Source: Nitrospinaceae bacterium (GTDB lineage: Bacteria > Nitrospinota > Nitrospinia > Nitrospinales > VA-1). Taken from it: a stretch of DNA of 54,116 nucleotides. The stretch covers positions 95,377 to 149,492 of the forward strand of contig JAJDAZ010000044.1 of the NCBI GenBank assembly GCA_029261595.1, read 5' to 3'. The notes below the pieces were generated by a model that saw only the letters and a program-made list of their open reading frames with translations, was not told the DNA's origin and made no database searches. This document shows positions 18,743-26,991 of the stretch, piece by piece. A program made the position numbers and the translations under genes. The number at the start of each line of letters is the position of its first letter. The stretch's first letter is position 1.

Positions 18743-19342
18743 ACATACTTAATATACCGGAAATCAATGGGTTCGTGAAGGAGATTTTGGTGGGGAAGGG
18801 TGATTCGTTTTTTTGGGAATCAGAGAATTGCTTTGAGGTGCGGAGTTACAAATGACCGCGATTGAGCGGAGCCCTCCGACCCCGGCGAACGGGGTGTCCC
18901 CGTTTCCTCTCTGGCGGCTGCCCCGGCTTTCGATTCATCCCGCAACGCCCCGGTTTTACCATTGTTTTTTTGGAAGTTATTCTCTTTTAGATGCAAAGGG
19001 GATGCCATTTGGTCTTTAATTTTTGGGATCCTGGGGTTGAGTTGGATAACTTACAATAAATAAAGGTGTTGATGCAATCTTAGGGGGCGAAACTCCCTGC
19101 CGGGCCGATCCATCAATTCTTTGAATGGGTATGATTTTTGACGGTTTGACTGCCAAAAATTGTTAGTTTTCCGCCTTTTGAGTCAAAATTCAGTTCCCTA
19201 CAAGGTTGCGGTGATTTTACGGGTTTTTGAAAGTTAGAATCAAGAGTGTAAAATCCTTGAATTATTTGTTAATATTGAACCATCTTGAAGATAGGAAGCC
19301 TTTTCACAGGCCTTTTGCGTATTAACTTTATGGAACCCACGC
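18743..19342. other. Intergenic region, 600 bases, no gene identified
   Basis: This stretch separates the GcvR-like gene from a divergently read TPR gene. A GC-rich patch at 18855-18905 contains ACCCCGGCGAACGGGGT, which forms a short hairpin. Another purine/pyrimidine-biased patch at 19080-19112 (GGGGCGAAACTCCCTGCCGG) could pair locally, but I cannot match it to any riboswitch class. A 62-codon minus-strand frame at 18820-19008 looks accidental. Confidence 0.45.
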
Positions 19343-20713
19343 ATGCATAACCCACGCATATTAAAAACAACCTTTTTTATCCTCGTATTGATTTGCCTCG
19401 GCCTGAACCCGTTTTCTGCGTTCGCGCAGGATGAGTTTGACGAACCGTCGGAACACTCGACCACAAATATCAATAGAGAAATTTTGATCCTTTCCCAGCA
19501 GGGGGATTACCCGGAAGCGATTCGTCTCGCCAGGAAGGAAGTATCGAAGCGCGAAAAAACCTACGGGCTGGAAGACCCCTATGTGGCGAATGCCATTCAA
19601 ACCCTGGCGATGCTTCATATGCAGGTGAGCGACTACAAAAAGGCAGAACCATTGCTGAAACGGGCATTTGATATCAGGAAAAGCGCCCTGGGGGAAGATC
19701 ACCTGGACTACGCCGAAACGCTGAACAGCCTGGGCCAGCTGTACTACCAGACAGGAAAATACGAGAAGGTGGAATCGTTATACAAACGCGCGGGAAAGAT
19801 CCGGGAAAAAGAACTCGGTAAATTGCACCCCAAAGTGGCGGGCGTTCTCAACAACCTTGCGGAGCTGTACCGCAAGACTGGGAACTATTCGAAAGCCGAG
19901 CCTCTGTATCAACGGTCCCTTAAAATCTGGGAGAAAAAATTTGGTCCCGACCATCCCTCCGTCGCCAACGTGTTAAACAATATGGCGCTGTTTTATTACC
20001 AGACCGGCGAATTTGATAAAGTGGAAGCTTTGTACCAACGGTCGCTGGGCATCTATGAAAAGTCCCTGGGTGAGTATCACCCCAATGTGGCCAACTCGCT
20101 CAACAATCTGGCCGAATTTTATCGCAAGCGAGAGGATTATGAAAAGGCCGAGCCGCTTTATATGCGGTCCATGAACATCCGGAAAGAAGTGTTTGGCAAC
20201 GAACACCCGAAGGTGGCGTCCTCCCTCAACAACCTGGCCGGGCTGTATTACGGCACCGGAGATTATGCCAGGGCGGAACTTTTTTATTTGCAGTCGATCG
20301 CCATCAAGGAAAAAGCCCTGGGGGAAGATCATCCCAAGGTAGCGCAAACCCTCAACAACCTGGCGGAACTGTACCGGAAGATCGGTTATTTTTCCGAGGC
20401 CGAGCCTATCCTGCAACGGTCGCTGGAAATCAAGGAAAAGGCCTATGGTGCCGAACACCCCACCGTCGCCACGGCGCTCAACAACCTGGCCGGGCTTTAT
20501 TACGCCAAGAAAGAATTTATTAAAGCCGAACCGCTTTACTTAAGGTCGTCCAAAATCTGGCAGAAAACCCTGGGGCCGACTCATCCGAATATCCGGGTGT
20601 CGCTCAATAACCTAGCCAATCTTTATATCAAAATGGGCAGTCGGAAAATAGCCCAATCCTACATCGACCGGTTGAATGAACTCAAAGAAAACCCGGTGTC
20701 TGCGGCGAAGTAG
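19343..20713 (+). CDS. Secreted kinesin-light-chain-type TPR protein
   Basis: 456 residues. A Sec signal peptide covers about 1-29 (TTFFILVLICLGLNPFSAFA, cleavage before QDEF). The rest is nine or so 42-residue repeats of the TPR_10/TPR_12 type, each with a core like AEPLYQRSLKIWEKKFG-DHP-VA-NNLA-LY. The repeats are very regular, and the codons for the NNLA core are also repetitive at DNA level, which makes the gene prone to repeat-number change. Such proteins are binding scaffolds; the ligand is unknown and no operon partner is evident. Confidence 0.88.
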   Translation: MHNPRILKTTFFILVLICLGLNPFSAFAQDEFDEPSEHSTTNINREILILSQQGDYPEAIRLARKEVSKREKTYGLEDPYVANAIQTLAMLHMQVSDYKKAEPLLKRAFDIRKSALGEDHLDYAETLNSLGQLYYQTGKYEKVESLYKRAGKIREKELGKLHPKVAGVLNNLAELYRKTGNYSKAEPLYQRSLKIWEKKFGPDHPSVANVLNNMALFYYQTGEFDKVEALYQRSLGIYEKSLGEYHPNVANSLNNLAEFYRKREDYEKAEPLYMRSMNIRKEVFGNEHPKVASSLNNLAGLYYGTGDYARAELFYLQSIAIKEKALGEDHPKVAQTLNNLAELYRKIGYFSEAEPILQRSLEIKEKAYGAEHPTVATALNNLAGLYYAKKEFIKAEPLYLRSSKIWQKTLGPTHPNIRVSLNNLANLYIKMGSRKIAQSYIDRLNELKENPVSAAK

Positions 20714-20784
20714 ATGGGAGAGAACCCCAAAAATTATTAACCACCGATGAACACAGAAAAAAAATAATAAAGGAAAGGGTTTCA

Positions 20785-20850
20785 ATCCCTCCTCACCTCA
20801 ATCCTCTCCTCTCAGAGGAGAGGAAGAATACCCCTTCTCCCCTCTGGGGA
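20785..20850. repeat. Palindromic intergenic repeat
   Basis: Contains CCTCTCCTC-TCA-GAGGAGAGG, a perfect 9-bp stem, set in pyrimidine-rich text (CCCTCCTCACCTCAATCC) of the type seen as dispersed repeats in many Gram-negative genomes. It lies between the TPR gene and the TIR gene. There is no T tract on either side, so a terminator role is unlikely. Confidence 0.5.
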
Positions 20851-20991
20851 GTACCCGTGCGGGGCATGAAGGCTCATGTTAAATACCACAAGGTTAGGTG
20901 AGGGTGGTTGAGGAGTTTCCCGATCTCTATCCCCCCATGTCCTGTGGTAAACTCGCCTGAAAATTCCAACTCGAACAGGAAGTAAGCGGAG

Positions 20992-22113
20992 ATGGCCAAT
21001 CCCGAACACCTCAAAATCCTCAAACAAGGCGTAGACCACTGGAACCGGTGGAGAAAAGAAAAACCTGAAGTCGAACCAGACCTCAGCAGGTTGGAATTAA
21101 GTATGGAAGACTGCCCAGGGGTTCACGTTTTCGGGGCGAACCTTATGAGGGCGGACCTTAGGATGGTTAACCTTTGCTGGGCTAAGCTTTCAAATGCTGA
21201 CCTTAGTGAGGCTGACCTTAGCCAGGCAATTTTAAGTGGAGCGAGGCTTTTTAATGCAAATCTTAGTAGGGCGAAACTCAACGGGGTGAGTCTTAATGGC
21301 GCGGAGCTAAGCCGTGCCAACTTTAGCCGGGCAGACCTGAGCCAAGCGAGACTCAGAGATGCTAGAATCTTCTATACGGACTTTACCAGTGCGAATCTAA
21401 GTGAGGCAGACCTCGTTGAAGCAAGATTCAACAGAGCGAACCTCCTTGAGGCAGATATAAAAGAAGCACATTTGGGAGATACTATTTTTTCAGATGTCGA
21501 TTTATCACATGTAAAGGGATTGGAAACCTGTGCTCATATGCGCTCCAGCTCAATTGACCATAAGACATTGATCCAATCTGGGCCTTTGCCTAAAGAATTT
21601 CTGCGCGGTTGCGGTTTCCCGGATCAATTCATCGAACATCTTCCCGGTCTCCTTGGGTCTCTCGATCCGATTCAGTTTTATTCCTGTTTCATCAGTTATT
21701 CCAGTGCGGACGATGAGTTCACCAAAAGGCTTCACAGCGAATTGCAGGTAAATAATGTGCGTTGCTGGTTTGCGCCTGAGGACATGAAAATTGGCGATAA
21801 GATTCGCCCACGCATTGATGAAGTCATCCATATTCATGACAAGCTGTTACTGGTGCTTTCTGAAAATTCCGTGAACAGCGAATGGGTGGAAAAGGAAGTG
21901 GAGACGGCTTTGGAGCAGGAACGTGTAAGTGAAGGGAAAGAAACGGTTTTATTTCCCATCCGTTTGGATGATTCGGTGATGGATATAAAGACCGGTTGGC
22001 CTGCGGATATTAAGCGCTCCCGCCACATTGGCGACTTCACGAAATGGAAGGACCACGATTCTTTTAAAACGGCTTTTGAGCGTTTGTTACGGGACCTGGG
22101 AAAAGAAGGGTAG
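20992..22113 (+). CDS. Pentapeptide-repeat protein with C-terminal TIR domain
   Basis: 373 residues; ATG preceded by AGGAAG. Residues about 43-185 are pentapeptide repeats of the A(D/N)LSx type (for example ANLMRADLRM, ADLSEADLSQ), which fold as a right-handed quadrilateral beta-helix. A linker (about 188-225, with TLIQSGPLPKEFLRGCGFPDQF) leads to a TIR domain at about 228-370: YSCFISYSSADDEFTKRLHSEL, RCWFAPEDMKIGDKI, LLLVLSENSVNSEWVEKEVE (Glu in the position of the NADase catalytic residue) and LFPIRLD. Bacterial TIR domains often cleave NAD in anti-phage defence; toxin-like or signalling roles are also known. A damaged paralogue lies at 30410-31103. Confidence 0.9.
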   Translation: MANPEHLKILKQGVDHWNRWRKEKPEVEPDLSRLELSMEDCPGVHVFGANLMRADLRMVNLCWAKLSNADLSEADLSQAILSGARLFNANLSRAKLNGVSLNGAELSRANFSRADLSQARLRDARIFYTDFTSANLSEADLVEARFNRANLLEADIKEAHLGDTIFSDVDLSHVKGLETCAHMRSSSIDHKTLIQSGPLPKEFLRGCGFPDQFIEHLPGLLGSLDPIQFYSCFISYSSADDEFTKRLHSELQVNNVRCWFAPEDMKIGDKIRPRIDEVIHIHDKLLLVLSENSVNSEWVEKEVETALEQERVSEGKETVLFPIRLDDSVMDIKTGWPADIKRSRHIGDFTKWKDHDSFKTAFERLLRDLGKEG

Positions 22114-22118
22114 GCCTC

Positions 22119-22346
22119 TCACATATTCATCAGGTCTTTGGTCAGGGAGTCGATGTCGAATTTCTTTTCCAGCTTGATGGATATTTTGTCCCCCTCGGCA
22201 AATCCCGCCGACTGAAACATTTCCAGAAAAAACCGGAACTCCACATGCTCTTCTGTTTCCGGCAGCCATATGGTGACGTCTCGGAATTGATCCGCCTTGT
22301 TGGGCGGGGATGCGACTTCTGTTATTTCTCCATCAACCTGGATCAT
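22119..22346 (-). CDS. Small conserved-looking hypothetical protein
   Basis: 75 residues (MIQVDGEITEVASPPNKADQ onward), with an ATG start and a sensible acidic/amphipathic composition (TIWLPETEEHVEFRFFLEMF). It ends five bases from the stop of the TIR gene, converging with it. I do not recognise the family. GGTGGATTG upstream of the ATG offers a weak Shine-Dalgarno. It might be a stand-alone housekeeping protein; there is no positive sign that it works with the TIR protein. Confidence 0.5.
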   Translation of the reverse strand: MIQVDGEITEVASPPNKADQFRDVTIWLPETEEHVEFRFFLEMFQSAGFAEGDKISIKLEKKFDIDSLTKDLMNM

Positions 22347-22425
22347 TCAATCCACCTTTCATTTCATTTTAATATTCATCTTTGGTTACAACCAACCCCA
22401 GAAACCATCGAAAAAACGCCACTTT

Positions 22426-22532
22426 CGTCATCGCGCTAATAGCGGCGTGGCCGTTATACTACTCCCTAGCTTTCGTGCCCCGGAGGGGTAGATCCAGAGT
22501 CTCTGGATTGCTTCGCTATGCTCGCAATGACG
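22426..22532. repeat. Dispersed palindromic repeat, copy A
   Basis: Terminal inverted repeats CGTCATCGCG at the left and CGCAATGACG at the right; the interior includes GGATTGCTTCGCTATGCTCGC. The reverse complement matches the repeat at 31165-31235 (TTGCGAGCGTAGCGAAGCAATCC and the shared CCACGCCGC). This looks like a small nonautonomous mobile or REP/MITE-type element. It lies downstream of the intact TIR gene. Confidence 0.7.
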
Positions 22533-22605
22533 ATTAATCGACCGCTTCGGAAATGTTGTTTACCTCATCTGTGTTTATCTGTCTTTATCTGTGGTTCCAA
22601 AATTG

Positions 22606-24138
22606 TCATGCAGAGCAACTCAACTGCATGCCGAGCATGGAGTCCGGCGTGTCCGAGGCATAATAATCCGGATCGATATTATATTTTTTGAAAATTTCCG
22701 GTCGGTCTCTGAACGGGTCTTGCAGGAGAACACGCAACCGTTCGATTTCAGAAAAATCCGCTTCCTTCACTGCTTTGTCGATCGCCCGTTGCAAAAGATA
22801 TTGCCGCAGAATGAATTTCGGGTTCACTTCCTCCATCGCTTCTTTACGATCTTCAAATAGAGTGCCTTCGCGCTCGATCAACTGGTTGTATCGATCCAGC
22901 CAATCCTCAATTTCTTTGCGGTTGTTGAACGCTTGCAATAACCCCGCACAATTTCCCTCGGGATAATCCGACAAGGCACGGAAAAAATTCGTGTAGTCCA
23001 CCGGGTTGTTGTACAGAAGTTGAAACAGGTTTCCTGTCAATTCCGTAAACTCAGAATCCAGAATACCGAGGCCAAGTTTTTTTCCGATGAGTTCGCGATA
23101 ATATTTATTGTAGGTCGGTTGATACTGCGTAAGCTCCTCCATAATATCTTCAGGATCGATGATGTGGACCAGGGCTTCGCCCCATTTGCTCAAATTCCAG
23201 TAGCCGATCTCCGCCTGCTTGCCGAGCGCGTAGCGTCCGTTGCAGTCGGAATGATTGGGCGTGTAGCCGGGGTCGAACCGGTCGATGAACCCGTACGGGC
23301 CATAATCGAAAGTGACTCCCGTGATGCACATATTGTCGGTGTTCATTACGCCATGCACGAACCCTGACGCCTGCCATTTCGCAATGAGAAGCGCAGTTTT
23401 CTGCATAACCCGGCGAAAAAATATCTGATACCGATCCGCCTCGTTTTCGATGTCCGGGTGATGGTTGTGGATGACGTAGTCGGCAAGGTCTTTGACCCGG
23501 TTCGGATTGTTGGTGTAATGAAATAACTCGAAACTTCCGAAACGCACATGCGAATCGCTGATGCGCACCAGCACCGCCGCAAGTTCGGGAGTTTGCCGGT
23601 AGATTAGGTCGCGGATGCCGATGATCGCAAGCGATCGGGTGGTCGGAATGTTCAGCCCGTGCAGAGCTTCCCCGGCGAGGTATTCTCGGATGGAGGCGGC
23701 GAGGGTTGCCCTTCCGTCGAACCCGCGTGCAAATCGTGTGGGTCCGGCCCCTTTCAAATGAATGTCCCACTTGTGGCCAAGGCCGTTGGTCACTTCCCCC
23801 AACAGGATGCCTCTGCCATCTCCCAGGCGCGGGTTGTAAGACCCGAACTGGTGGCCGGAATAAGCCATTGCCAGAGGTTCGGAGCCTGGGAGGAGTTTGT
23901 TGCCGGCAAAATACTCGGCGAACTCCGGGCGTTGGTCTTCTGCCGGGTCCAGCCCAATGAGCTTTGCGCCTCCAGAATTAAAATCAATCAGGTAAGGGTC
24001 CGTGACCGGGTCGGGAGCCTTGGCCTGAAAAAGCTCCGGGCTCAAACCGATGAAGGTGTTGGTGAAATTTAAATTCTCTAAATTTTTCAATAACTTACCA
24101 TCTCCTTCGCTGAGGGCGAGTTTGCTCACGCCGTGCAA
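22606..24138 (-). CDS. selO: Protein adenylyltransferase SelO (YdiU family)
   Basis: 510 residues, typical length. Conserved family stretches are visible: LENLNFTNTF near the start, LAMAYSGHQFGSYNPRLGDG, HLKGAGPTRFARGFDGRATL, SIREYLAGEALHGLNIPTTRSL, HGVMNTDNMCITGVTFDYG with the metal/catalytic Asp residues, and a C-terminal SCSA where animal homologues carry selenocysteine. SelO is a pseudokinase-fold enzyme that transfers AMP from ATP to Ser, Thr or Tyr of target proteins, linked to redox stress. It is isolated between unrelated genes. The first 15 residues may be over-extended, since most homologues begin just before LENLNF. Confidence 0.94.
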   Translation of the reverse strand: MHGVSKLALSEGDGKLLKNLENLNFTNTFIGLSPELFQAKAPDPVTDPYLIDFNSGGAKLIGLDPAEDQRPEFAEYFAGNKLLPGSEPLAMAYSGHQFGSYNPRLGDGRGILLGEVTNGLGHKWDIHLKGAGPTRFARGFDGRATLAASIREYLAGEALHGLNIPTTRSLAIIGIRDLIYRQTPELAAVLVRISDSHVRFGSFELFHYTNNPNRVKDLADYVIHNHHPDIENEADRYQIFFRRVMQKTALLIAKWQASGFVHGVMNTDNMCITGVTFDYGPYGFIDRFDPGYTPNHSDCNGRYALGKQAEIGYWNLSKWGEALVHIIDPEDIMEELTQYQPTYNKYYRELIGKKLGLGILDSEFTELTGNLFQLLYNNPVDYTNFFRALSDYPEGNCAGLLQAFNNRKEIEDWLDRYNQLIEREGTLFEDRKEAMEEVNPKFILRQYLLQRAIDKAVKEADFSEIERLRVLLQDPFRDRPEIFKKYNIDPDYYASDTPDSMLGMQLSCSA

Positions 24139-24308
24139 TCTTTTTTGGTTTGGGGTCGAATTTTCTCGCCCAATTGAATCCGTTTAAAAACCAATCTGGC
24201 TGTTGTATGTGTTGATGACGCCTAGGGGGTGTTGGATTCATCTTTTCCAGGTTAATAGAGGAATAACCTTCTCAAGACGAGATCATCCTGGGTTTTTGGG
24301 AAGGAGCC

Positions 24309-24336
24309 TGCCCCAAAGTACTTTGGGGCATTTTTT
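24309..24336 (+). terminator. Strong intrinsic terminator on the plus strand, orphan
   Basis: TGCCCCAAAG-TA-CTTTGGGGCA is a perfect 10-bp stem followed by TTTTTT, so it should terminate plus-strand transcripts. Both flanking genes read on the minus strand, so no plus-strand gene explains it. On the minus strand the stem lacks a U tract. It may end a small RNA starting in 24140-24300, or block antisense transcription into the DUF1566 gene. Confidence 0.65.
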
Positions 24337-24356
24337 AGATCCGGAAGAGTTTGAGA

Positions 24357-24995
24357 TTATTTGGCGTCCTGAACCAGCCAGATATGGGGTCTTTCCAGGT
24401 TGGTGTGGAACCAGCCCACCGCATTGATATTGAAGTGGACAAACCACGCGGCCTTTTTCCCTTCCTGACAGATTTTTTTCTGATAACGGTCTTTAATGAA
24501 GGAGACTTCATCGCAGGTTGTGGTCGTCCAGTAATAATGGCCCAGCCCATCGTCGAATATGGGATTGACCCAGGCTTTCTTGCCGCTGGTGTTTACCACG
24601 CGCTCTTTATAGATGAGGGTCTTGAGTTCTGGAAGCGTCGGGAGCCGCCATCCGTCGCGTCCGCCTTCCTCAGACATATTGGCGGCGGCTTTGGCCTCTT
24701 TGAGTTTGAACTTTTTATCGATCAGTCCTTTTTGAAGCCATACTAATTTATTGACGGTATCTGTGACCGTGCCGTCGCCATTATCGACAAAGTTGGGTTC
24801 AGGTAAATCTTTTACGGTTTCTCCCGAAACACTCCTGCATTCTTTCAAAAGGGAACCGGCTTCGGGGCATTGGTCCAGAATGGCGAAGTGATTCATTTTG
24901 CCCACCATGCCGCATACCTTTTCTTTGGCGCACTTCGCATAAATAGGGAGAGAGCTGGAAAAAAATAAAACGAATGCAAAAATAACGACCCGCAT
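24357..24995 (-). CDS. Secreted DUF1566 (Lcl C-terminal-like) protein
   Basis: 212 residues from the ATG at 24995, chosen because GGAGGAG lies six bases upstream. A signal peptide covers about 1-20 (FAFVLFFSSSLPIYA, cleavage before KCAKEKVC). The DUF1566 signature follows: FVDNGDGTVTDTVNKLVWLQKG, then the SEEGGRDGWRLPTLPELKTLI motif, and WVNPIFDDGLGHYYWTTTTC with a closing WFVHFNINAVGWF. Family members are secreted, sometimes surface-attached, and of unknown function. Cysteines at about 21, 27 and 42 may form disulfides. Confidence 0.85.
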   Translation of the reverse strand: MRVVIFAFVLFFSSSLPIYAKCAKEKVCGMVGKMNHFAILDQCPEAGSLLKECRSVSGETVKDLPEPNFVDNGDGTVTDTVNKLVWLQKGLIDKKFKLKEAKAAANMSEEGGRDGWRLPTLPELKTLIYKERVVNTSGKKAWVNPIFDDGLGHYYWTTTTCDEVSFIKDRYQKKICQEGKKAAWFVHFNINAVGWFHTNLERPHIWLVQDAK

Positions 24996-25175
24996 TGGAA
25001 TCTCCTCCAAGGGTGAATTAGCTAATTAACTTAATAATATCAATAACTTTTGAATACATTTACACCTATTTGCCTTAATAGGGTGTAGGGCTATTTAAAA
25101 AGAGTACTATATTTCCTAGGGGATAGAAATATTATTTATGGACGCAGAAATACTCAGTGGAGGGGGTGAGCCCGG

Positions 25176-26000
25176 CTAAAAAGCCGCCTGATTTAGGGCA
25201 ATGAACGCCGCTTCGCTGGTCATTGGCAGGAAGTATTCCGTGCCTGCAATTGAGTTGGTCGAAGGGTCGGGGTTGATGTTGATGACTTTGGTTCCCTGGC
25301 TTTGCAGATGCACGGCGATATAGTCGTTGGTCGGCACCGCCCCGGAGCTTCCGACCAGGATCGCAAGATCGATAGGTTCTTGCAGGAAACGTTGAAAATT
25401 TCTTTCCTGCTCCGGGTGGCCTACATACTCTCCATCGCCAAACATCAAAATGTGCGGCCGGGCGATTGCATGACAATGCGGGCACTTGGGATAACCCCAG
25501 GCTTTCATGGTTTCATGGGACATTTCACAAAGCGGGACGGCAAGCTCGTCCCAGAAATTATGACTGCACACCTCCAGGCATTGCAACCGCCACATGGAGC
25601 CGTGCACTTCCATCACCCGGTCGATTGGCGAACCTGAGAGCAGATGGTATCCATCGGTGTTGGTGGTGTGGATGAATGCTTCATTAAAATGTTCTTCCAT
25701 CCAGCGATTGATGATGCGGTAGCCCTCGTGCGGTTCGTTTTCGTCGGCGTTTCTCCTGCGCCATTCGTAAAACGCCCAGGCGTGCGGGAGCACGTTGCGA
25801 AAGGCCCAGGGGCTGGCGAGGTCCTGCGCTTCCAGATTTTTCTCTTTGAAGGGCGGGAAATTCCGCCAATACCCGTCCTTGTCGCGGAAGGTGGGAATGT
25901 TGGAATCGGCGCTCATCCCGGCGCTGGTCAGAAACAGCACCCGCTGGGAATTTGCCAGCAGTTGGGCGCACTGCTTGAGAATTTCTTTATGCTTCTCCAT
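25176..26000 (-). CDS. Sir2-family NAD-dependent protein
   Basis: 274 residues with the sirtuin fold motifs: LFLTSAGMSADSNIPTFRD (NAD-binding GAG-type motif), TTNTDGYH (usually TQNxD), VMEVHGSMWRLQC (catalytic His), a pair of cysteines in CPHCH that with CLEVC could bind zinc, and LVGSSGAVPTNDYIA and INPDPS near the end. Sirtuins deacylate lysines using NAD; some bacterial members act in defence by depleting NAD. The TxN motif reads TTNTD rather than TQN(V/I)D, a mild departure. It overlaps the HD gene by 14 bases and is probably coexpressed. Confidence 0.88.
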   Translation of the reverse strand: MEKHKEILKQCAQLLANSQRVLFLTSAGMSADSNIPTFRDKDGYWRNFPPFKEKNLEAQDLASPWAFRNVLPHAWAFYEWRRRNADENEPHEGYRIINRWMEEHFNEAFIHTTNTDGYHLLSGSPIDRVMEVHGSMWRLQCLEVCSHNFWDELAVPLCEMSHETMKAWGYPKCPHCHAIARPHILMFGDGEYVGHPEQERNFQRFLQEPIDLAILVGSSGAVPTNDYIAVHLQSQGTKVININPDPSTNSIAGTEYFLPMTSEAAFIALNQAAF

Positions 26001-26643
26001 CCCATTCCCTGAAAAAGCGATCGAGAAACTGTTCCATAAAAAGATGCCTTTCCTCGGCCATTTTCTTTCCAGTTTCAGTGTTCATCCGGTCCTTGAGCAG
26101 GAGCAGTTTTTCATAAAAGTGATTGATCGTGTGGCCGTCGTTTTTCTTGTAGTCGGCGAAGCTCTGGTGCAGAACCGGTTTCTGGCCGGGATGGTAGATC
26201 AGCCGGTTCTTGTGGCCGCCATACGCGAAAGTGCGGGCGATGCCCTGAGCGCCGATGGCGTCGAGCCGGTCGGCATCCTGCACCACTTTCCCTTCCAGCG
26301 TTCGCATGGGGGTGGAGACCCCGGCGCCTTTATAGGATAGGGTCGATACGATTTCGCACACCGGGTCGATGGCGGATGAATCCACGCGCAAATTCTCTAG
26401 CCATTGACGGGCTTTTTTAGGGCCGAGGGTGTCGTCGCCGTTATGAAATTTCCAGTCGGCGATGTCGTGCAACAGCGCTGATAGTTCGGTCACCGTGCGG
26501 TCCGCGCCCTCCGCCTCGGCCAGTTTGATAGCCAGCATCCAGACCCGGTAAATGTGCCACCAGTCGTGGCCGGAACCGTCATCTGCGAGTTGCACTTCGA
26601 CGTATTCACGGGTTTGTTCTATGATATTGTCGGTGGAGATCAT
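25987..26643 (-). CDS. HD-domain phosphohydrolase (YedJ-like)
   Basis: About 218 residues from ATG 26643; in-frame upstream starts exist up to 26727 but add a poorly conserved leader. The HD signature is complete: GHDWWHIYRVWMLA, LLHDIADWKFHN (HD pair), QDADRLDAIGAQGIAR and FYEKLLLLKDRMNTETGKK near the end. The arrangement resembles YedJ/PaaI-neighbourhood HD proteins that hydrolyse phosphorylated metabolites. Its end overlaps the Sir2-like start by 14 bases, so the HD gene is first and the Sir2 gene second in a coupled pair. Confidence 0.87.
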   Translation of the reverse strand: MISTDNIIEQTREYVEVQLADDGSGHDWWHIYRVWMLAIKLAEAEGADRTVTELSALLHDIADWKFHNGDDTLGPKKARQWLENLRVDSSAIDPVCEIVSTLSYKGAGVSTPMRTLEGKVVQDADRLDAIGAQGIARTFAYGGHKNRLIYHPGQKPVLHQSFADYKKNDGHTINHFYEKLLLLKDRMNTETGKKMAEERHLFMEQFLDRFFREWDGEA

Positions 26644-26991
26644 AAAATTAAGTCCAATGATAATTAAGGCCATCATTTCATAAATTCTGTAGCCTTTCAA
26701 CCCGCTACAAGGGGGAGATTTTTGCAACCACAGTCGCGGTTTCTATGGGATAGCGTCATTTTCATCGACCGTTAAAATTGACGTATTCATTAGTCAACGG
26801 CGAGAGTGAGCCTGATGGTTCAGTGGGACGGGGTAATCTAATTAGATATGAAATTTTTTTCTTTAAGCCTACTAGTACCAGGTGCTTACAGATCTTGTGA
26901 CGTTCTTCTTCAAAAAAACCTTATGATCCTTCTTAAGTAAGTATGATAGATTATCAGGCAATTTCCATCATATAATTCCTTCAAATTACCT

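Noticed and set aside
18820..19008. 62-codon minus-strand frame in the 600-base gap after the GcvR-like gene
   Set aside because: Low-complexity translation (GAAAREETG and similar), no start signals and no homologue recognised.
19080..19112. Possible riboswitch upstream of the kinesin-light-chain TPR gene
   Set aside because: The GGGGCGAAACTCCCTGCCGG stretch can pair locally, but it does not match the conserved core of any riboswitch class I could recall, and the downstream gene gives no metabolic hint.
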